Positions 58,671 to 64,000 of a stretch of DNA of 64,000 nucleotides are shown here, piece by piece. Below the pieces are notes generated by a model. That model ran no database searches. It saw only the letters and a program-made list of their open reading frames with translations, and was not told the DNA's origin. Numbering within the stretch: position 1 is the stretch's first letter; every line of letters starts with the position of its first letter. The position numbers and the translations under genes were made by a program. The DNA is from Wolfiporia cocos. Lineage: Eukaryota; Basidiomycota; Agaricomycetes; Polyporales; Phaeolaceae. The stretch lies in contig JACCLO010000005.1 in NCBI GenBank assembly GCA_029448655.1, positions 1,798,001-1,862,000 of the forward strand, read 5' to 3'.

Positions 58671-59931
58671 TAGTCCCGACGGCGCCTACCTTAGATTCGT
58701 GACAGACATATAGACTGTTGCGCCAGGGCACCCTTGTATCATGAAGACTTAGGAGTTCTACTCTTCTTTCTTCATCGCTCTTTACCCTATGATCCTCGGC
58801 CGCCGACACTGTAATACCACTCTACTCGAGCCGCCGTCGCGCTTGCGTGGCACCGCTCATTTTTCACTCTCTTACTCGCGCGCGCCTGTTTGCCCCATTC
58901 ACGGCTTTGTTTCGTCATGCCTGCTGCATCATTGACGCTTTCCCCATTATCTGGTCTCTGGCTCCGCCGACATATCCATCCTGTCGACCGGGTTTGCCCC
59001 ACAGACACCATGGCTGTTCGTCATCACATCGTCATCATCGCATCTCGTATATATTCGCCAGTTCCTACTGAATCGATTCGAGGTCGTGGTGGACTCCCGT
59101 AGGGTCCCTCAGAATGATCGACGGCCTTACAAAACGCCTGTCGCTGTTCTTGTTCCGCCATGCCACGCTCTGCATGCTCAATGGACGGTTTCGTAATTCG
59201 CTCGCGGTTACATCGACATTCCCCATCGGAACTCGCTTGTGTACAGATTTCCTACCCCGGTATCTTGACGTTCCATAGCCCCTAATGTTTTCATGTCGCT
59301 TTTGCTTCATGTCGTTCCTCACGCTCCATCGTCCGGTTCACATCGCATCCAAAAAAAGCACAAAAACATTTGATAACGACATAAACCCCATACTGCATTC
59401 CTGCCAGACTCTCCGGCTCCCCATGGGTCTTTCGACCCATCCTACCTCTGCATACCTTATCGGCTTCATCACCATCCGACGGAGCCCTCTTCCCAATCCT
59501 GTGCACCTACGCGCTTCTTTGTCTGTAGGTAGCTCCCCGTTTGCGTCTCTTCGGACATTGAAGCCGCTCTTGCTTGTATATGTCGTCAATCGGAGACCGT
59601 ACCTGCCGTGCACATGTGTGATTTTTGGTACTGACCACCTCGAGCAAGTACAAAATACAACAGGTAAGCGCGCTGTCGTGGAGCTAACTGAGCGGGACAA
59701 TTGAGCTCCTGAGAGGTCGCACATGTCGAACAGCTTTTGTAATGCGATCTATCGCCCAGCGCCCCACTGTCGCGCGTGCGGGGCAGATATCAGTATCCAG
59801 ATGGTCAGGCTCTACGACGGGACGATTTTGATCTATAATGACCCATCAACGACAGTACAATTCATTTTGGATAGCGCAGAATTTGTTATGGATACATTGT
59901 CTTCTAGTCACGTACACGTAGTCGCTTGTAC
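58671..59931. other. Intergenic between convergent cyclin and UBA1
   Basis: It carries the two 3' UTRs and spacer. The 139-codon frame at 59285-59704 lacks any recognisable motif and overlaps equally long frames on the other strand. Confidence 0.5.
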
Positions 59932-62900
59932 TTATAGATGTACAACAATGAATGGAACCTGCAGCCAAGACGTATGAGAGCGCCGTCATTCCAGCATTCT
60001 GAGACACTTACCTCAACATCCTCGCCTTCCTCGTCGGAGACCATGACTTCAACGATAAGATGTTTGACATGAGGAGGAACTGGCTTCTTGCTGACAGTTT
60101 CTACAAGTTTGCTGAACTTGAGTGGCAATCGTTCCTCAGTCTATCCCATAAAAATTCAGTAACTACTCGTTTGACACATTACAAGAAAATGCCTGCATAC
60201 CTTCTTTTTGCCAATGAACGAGCTCCAGAGCATGCTGACACCCTGGCTGACCATCGTAATGTCGAGGTTGTGCTCCTTCTTGAACCAGTCAACGATCTCC
60301 TTCAGCGTCGGGTTGTGATGGAACTCGAAGCGGTCCCAGAGTGTCCACTCGGTCTCGCCGTACTTGTTCTTCGGAGCCGCGATGGGCTCTGAGAACCCGA
60401 AGAACGGCAGTGCTAGGTTTACGAAACCGTTCTTGTAGTTCTCGAGCTTCTTCTTGCCGTCGATGATCTGATTAAGGAGACTCAGTGTCCAATCCATGCT
60501 AGCAGAAGTATCGTTCGAACCTTGTACAGCTCCAAGCACACCAGACCCGTAACAAGGGACGTTGTCGTGGCAATCGCAGGAATGATCTTTCCTGCAATCT
60601 GTTTGGTAGTGTGACGGTCAGCAACGGGAATCTTGTAGTTCATAGCCCGCAGGTTGGATGCAGCAGTGATGAAGTCAATGTGGAAGTTAGTGTCATCGTC
60701 CTTCTCGAACTCAACAGGGTTGAGACGGTATCCGACGAGAGAGGACGGTGCAGGCAGCTGCCTCATCAACTCAGACGCATCGCCACTGTCTATGTGAAAG
60801 TTAGTGCATTGCTGGAAGGCAAAGGAGGTGTGTTCAAGTACCGGAACCGCCCTCCTGCTGAACAGGCTCGTTCTCGTTGACTTGAACCTTGACACCGCTT
60901 TTCGGAGTGAACTCGGGCACAATCACAGAGTCCGCAACCTTCTTGAAGAGAGCAGGATCTGTTTCGCCGCGCAGACCATAGTTGTATGCGTGCAGGTTGG
61001 CAGCGGCGATGATGAATTCAAGGTGGGTAGGCTATTGAGATGAGCATGTAAAATCTGGAGATCAGTGGCAGTATCACCGTCGAGAACATTACTTACATCG
61101 CTTGAATCGAACGTCAACGGGTCAGGCGCCCTCTTCGGCCCGCTCCAGAACGGCTGGCCCGTGCTGGAGGTCGCGTCCTTCGGTAGACTGAAGAGTAGCT
61201 GACGGATTGCATTGTTGTACCTCTCTTCGAACTGCAGACGCGCCCAGACGATACATTCCTCGAAGGTTAATGGTTTGTTGGTGACGAGGTACGACACGAC
61301 CTGCTCGATCTGTTCTCTCGATTGGCCGGAGTACTTGAGATTGTTCTCGATGTAGTTAGGTTCCGAGAGGTACGAGTTTACAGCTTGCGCAGGCTTCACG
61401 AACAGATTGTCGAACTCTGTTCTCGACCACTACGTATATGCTTTTGAGGCGATATGCACTGGAGACCAGGATCTCCTTAAACTCACCTCGATCGTATGCT
61501 GTATTGCGTTCGGGAAGTTCTTGACAGTGCAAGAGGGCGTTTCCTTCTCCGGAGGGTCTTGCGAGGAGGAATATGACTCGGTCAAGTAGGGCACGACAAC
61601 CTGCGTGTTACCCTTGGTCCCCAACGTCCCAGACTCTAGCAGAGGCTTCAGGTAGAACACACATCGCTGGTCCATGTATTGACCTGGCGATGAATATGGA
61701 TGAGGGGGCACTGAAATCGCCGGAATACTGGACACTTACGAGCCTTCACGTTATCTAGCGCGTTGGTGACACCGTCGATACCCGCAAAGAAGTCGGGGCC
61801 GTAGACATCTAGGACATAGACGGTGAGTCAAGATCTCTTTCGATACAGTGACACACATACTCTCAGTATCAGGACCGACTGGCTCCTGCTTGCTCTGGAT
61901 CTTGCCTTGCAAGTCCGGGTTCATATCCGCCACAGCCGCAGCGGCGACCTCCGCTTTGAACTTACCAAGATCCTTAGCTCTGAACAAGAACTGTCTGTTC
62001 AAGTTGCTCTTCTCAATCGTGTCCAAGTCCGTCACGTGAATGACGCCCCTCGGGCCCGACGCCAGGCCCATCATGCTCCAGTTCTTGAGCATCTCGCACC
62101 CAATGGCACCTGACCCAACTAGGAACTGGCGGTGATTTGCGATCTTCTCCTGGAATGTCTTCCCAAAGACGGCGATCTGGCCGTCATAGCGCGAGCCGAC
62201 GGGCTGGCAATCGGCCTCGGACGGCAGCTCGTCGGGCAGCGACTCGAGCGAGTCAAAGTAGAGGTGCTGCTGCATCGGCGTGAACTTGGCCGAACACGCC
62301 TTGAGCACCTCCTGCGCAACAAACCCGCCGATCACTGCCGCGAGTGGCGTGACATCGCCCGTCGCCTGGTAGGACAGCTCGGTGACGACCTTCTCATCAA
62401 TATCTGCATCCAGCTTCTTCGCGAGCGCGACCACAGCTGCAGCATCCTCCGCATTGCGCGGGCGCGGGGGACGCTGCTGCTGCGCTTGGAACTCCCAGAG
62501 GGCCTGGAAACCTGCGTGAAGGGCCGCGGGGCGGTCGAACTTGGCAAAGTCGGTGATGAAGAACTCGGGAGACTTGAGAGACTCGCGCAGCGATTTCTAT
62601 GCCGCGATTAGCAAAGTTTGAGCATCGTGGTGCGAATTAACTCACGAATTCGAGGATCCTGGGCATCTTCACTTGTGTGAAGATACCACCAGTCTTGTAC
62701 TCGCCTAAGTTGGACGTGTCGCCGATGGAGAAGGTGTACGGGCCCTTGACAGTGATCTTGCGTGGTTCACAGCCATTAAGCTCCTCCATTCCCTGAACCT
62801 CGGTGAACGTCACGAAGTCGCCATCTTCCAGGCCGTGACGAGTCTCTTCCAAGCAAGTGACTACGCCTTCGCCATCCTGTAATGAAGAATTTAGCGCCGT

Positions 62901-63844
62901 ATTTACGAGACACATGCATCTTGTACGAACTCGGTCAATGGAAGCGATCATGCCGGTGTGTGGCTGTTCACCCGTCGGGTCGACAACCGTGAATTTTGGT
63001 CCGAAGTCATTGAACGCGGATCTGTCAACTTCAATTAGATACACGCACCATGCTTGCTATAAATCAGTAACCGTACCCAAAGAGACCGCGCGTCTCGGCC
63101 GCGATGAAGTGAACGCCGTTGGCATGCGTCCAGTCGTTAATCTCAAGCTGCTTCTGCAGACTCGCGCCACACAGAACAACGACCTAGCAACACAGATCAG
63201 CCAACAGTTGCAGGGTACCATAAAGTGATGTGTTCTCACTTGGAAATCCTTAATCAGGTCTACCGTAATCTCCTTACCGGGCTGCCCCCCAAGATTGCGA
63301 ACAGGAACGTACGCATTGAGCTCCGCCAGCCGCTTCACAGCAGCCTCAGCGCGGGGCTGCCCAATATCCTCCGCACGAAGGAAGAACTGCAATAGACTTG
63401 AATATCAGATCAAATGCAATCTCGAACATACACACTTGGCTGCTGAGGTCCTGCACCTGCACAGGCTCAGGATCGTAGATCGTGACGGATTTAACGCCAG
63501 CCAGAGCGACATTTTTTGCTGTGATCGACGTTAAGGATGCTGAATACAGCATGATCCCGGCCGCACACACCGATTTCAATTCCCAAACCCTTGACGCCGA
63601 CAATGAGGATGTTGGAGGCGGCCATGCGCTTCATAGCTTCATAAATGCGCCTTGTCAGCAAATAGGTTAGTATGCTGATATAGTTCACTAACCCTCATGG
63701 CCAAGCACATAACTGAGGACGCGAAACAAGGTGAGCGAACGCGATCACAAAGCCAGAAAGCACTCACAGTTGACGAGAGTACAGGCCCTCGTCAATCGCG
63801 GCCTCATCAATGTCCATCGCGGATGCGAGGTTTGTGGCAGCCAT
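59932..63844 (-). CDS. UBA1: Ubiquitin-activating enzyme E1
   Basis: Activates ubiquitin with ATP and passes it to E2 enzymes. Seventeen exons: 63844-63768, 63712-63693, 63636-63571, 63518-63436, 63386-63240, 63183-63077, 63021-62931, 62876-62646, 62596-61861, 61808-61740, 61683-61487, 61429-61097, 61031-60842, 60789-60521, 60467-60201, 60140-60012, 59958-59932; 1012 residues, normal for the family. Landmarks are [20 protein letters not shown], the inactive adenylation half ([17 protein letters not shown]), the active half with its nucleotide-binding motif ([33 protein letters not shown]), and the catalytic Cys near residue 594 ([17 protein letters not shown]). The ubiquitin-fold domain ends [16 protein letters not shown]. 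Exon 2 is only 20 nt and the last exon 27 nt. Complete and single-copy here. Confidence 0.95.
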
Positions 63845-64000
63845 ATCCGTATTCAGCAGTTACTGGCAGATAGTCGTGATGAGAGATGAGTAGAGATACA
63901 ATGAGGGCTGAGTGGATCGCAGCAGGACGCGCGCTCTAGGCGCCTAAATGACGCGTCGTGACCAAGCGAGCGCTCGGCGACCCTCCCTATAGATGGAAAT
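63845..64000. promoter_or_regulatory. UBA1 upstream region
   Basis: 156 bp 5' of the UBA1 start, cut off by the window end. It presumably holds the UTR and core promoter. No TATA box seen. Confidence 0.4.

Noticed and set aside
1..64000. tRNA, rRNA, CRISPR array, bacterial operon signals
   Set aside because: No GTTCGANTC-type T-arm in a foldable context, no rRNA signature, no regularly spaced repeats; ribosome-binding sites and riboswitches do not apply to this nuclear fungal DNA.

Overview
The window is nuclear DNA from a filamentous basidiomycete, most likely an Agaricomycete (mushroom or polypore class). The genes are cut by about 100 short introns, mostly 45-65 nt, and several exons are very small (17-30 nt). 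The gene set is fungal: a GtaA-type glutaminase, a GH18 chitinase, an Agaricomycete-style STRIP/FAR11 and a Clg1-type cyclin. No bacterial, viral or organellar signature was seen. All exon boundaries below were worked out by hand from reading frame, splice sites and expected protein families. For every multi-exon gene listed as intact, the exon phases add up to an uninterrupted frame.

Layout. 0.7-4.1 kb: secreted GtaA-like glutaminase (-). 5.8-6.0 kb: a 68-aa small protein (+). 8.6-10.4 kb: GH18 chitinase (-). 10.4-20.3 kb: gene-poor, partly CpG-rich DNA with one proline/serine-rich hypothetical gene (13.8-14.4 kb) and a possible degraded gene (18.9-20.1 kb). 20.3-21.5 kb: WTAP/Mum2-like m6A-writer subunit (-). 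22.2-22.5 kb: an 80-aa small protein (-) clearly related to the one at 5.8 kb. 23.8-32.9 kb: a dense block with a STEEP1-family protein (-), ankyrin-repeat protein (+), sucrose/alpha-glucoside-type transporter (+) and DPH6 (-). 33.8-43.5 kb: a lineage-specific accessory island. It holds two diverged copies of a segmental duplication, three orphan genes, two pseudogenised copies and a 788-bp terminal-inverted-repeat element with a 9-bp target-site duplication. 43.6-63.9 kb: housekeeping genes NPC1 (+), RNPS1 (-), DPH1 (+), STRIP/FAR11 (-), a Clg1-type cyclin (+) and UBA1 (-).

How the genes relate. Most are independent eukaryotic units, not operons. Three neighbouring pairs are divergent and probably share promoters: STEEP1/ankyrin (269 bp), RNPS1/DPH1 (156 bp) and STRIP/cyclin (690 bp). 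Three pairs converge within 112-155 bp. Two steps of diphthamide synthesis on elongation factor 2 (DPH1, DPH6) lie 17 kb apart. RNA-level control is represented by the WTAP-like and RNPS1-like proteins. Sterol handling (NPC1), ubiquitin activation (UBA1), STRIPAK signalling (STRIP) and carbon/nitrogen acquisition (glutaminase, chitinase, sugar transporter) make up the rest.

The best candidates for undescribed biology are the two-member small-protein family, the TIR element whose ends each fold into a hairpin that keeps its pairing despite sequence divergence, and the orphan gene family with an apparent gene-conversion tract.
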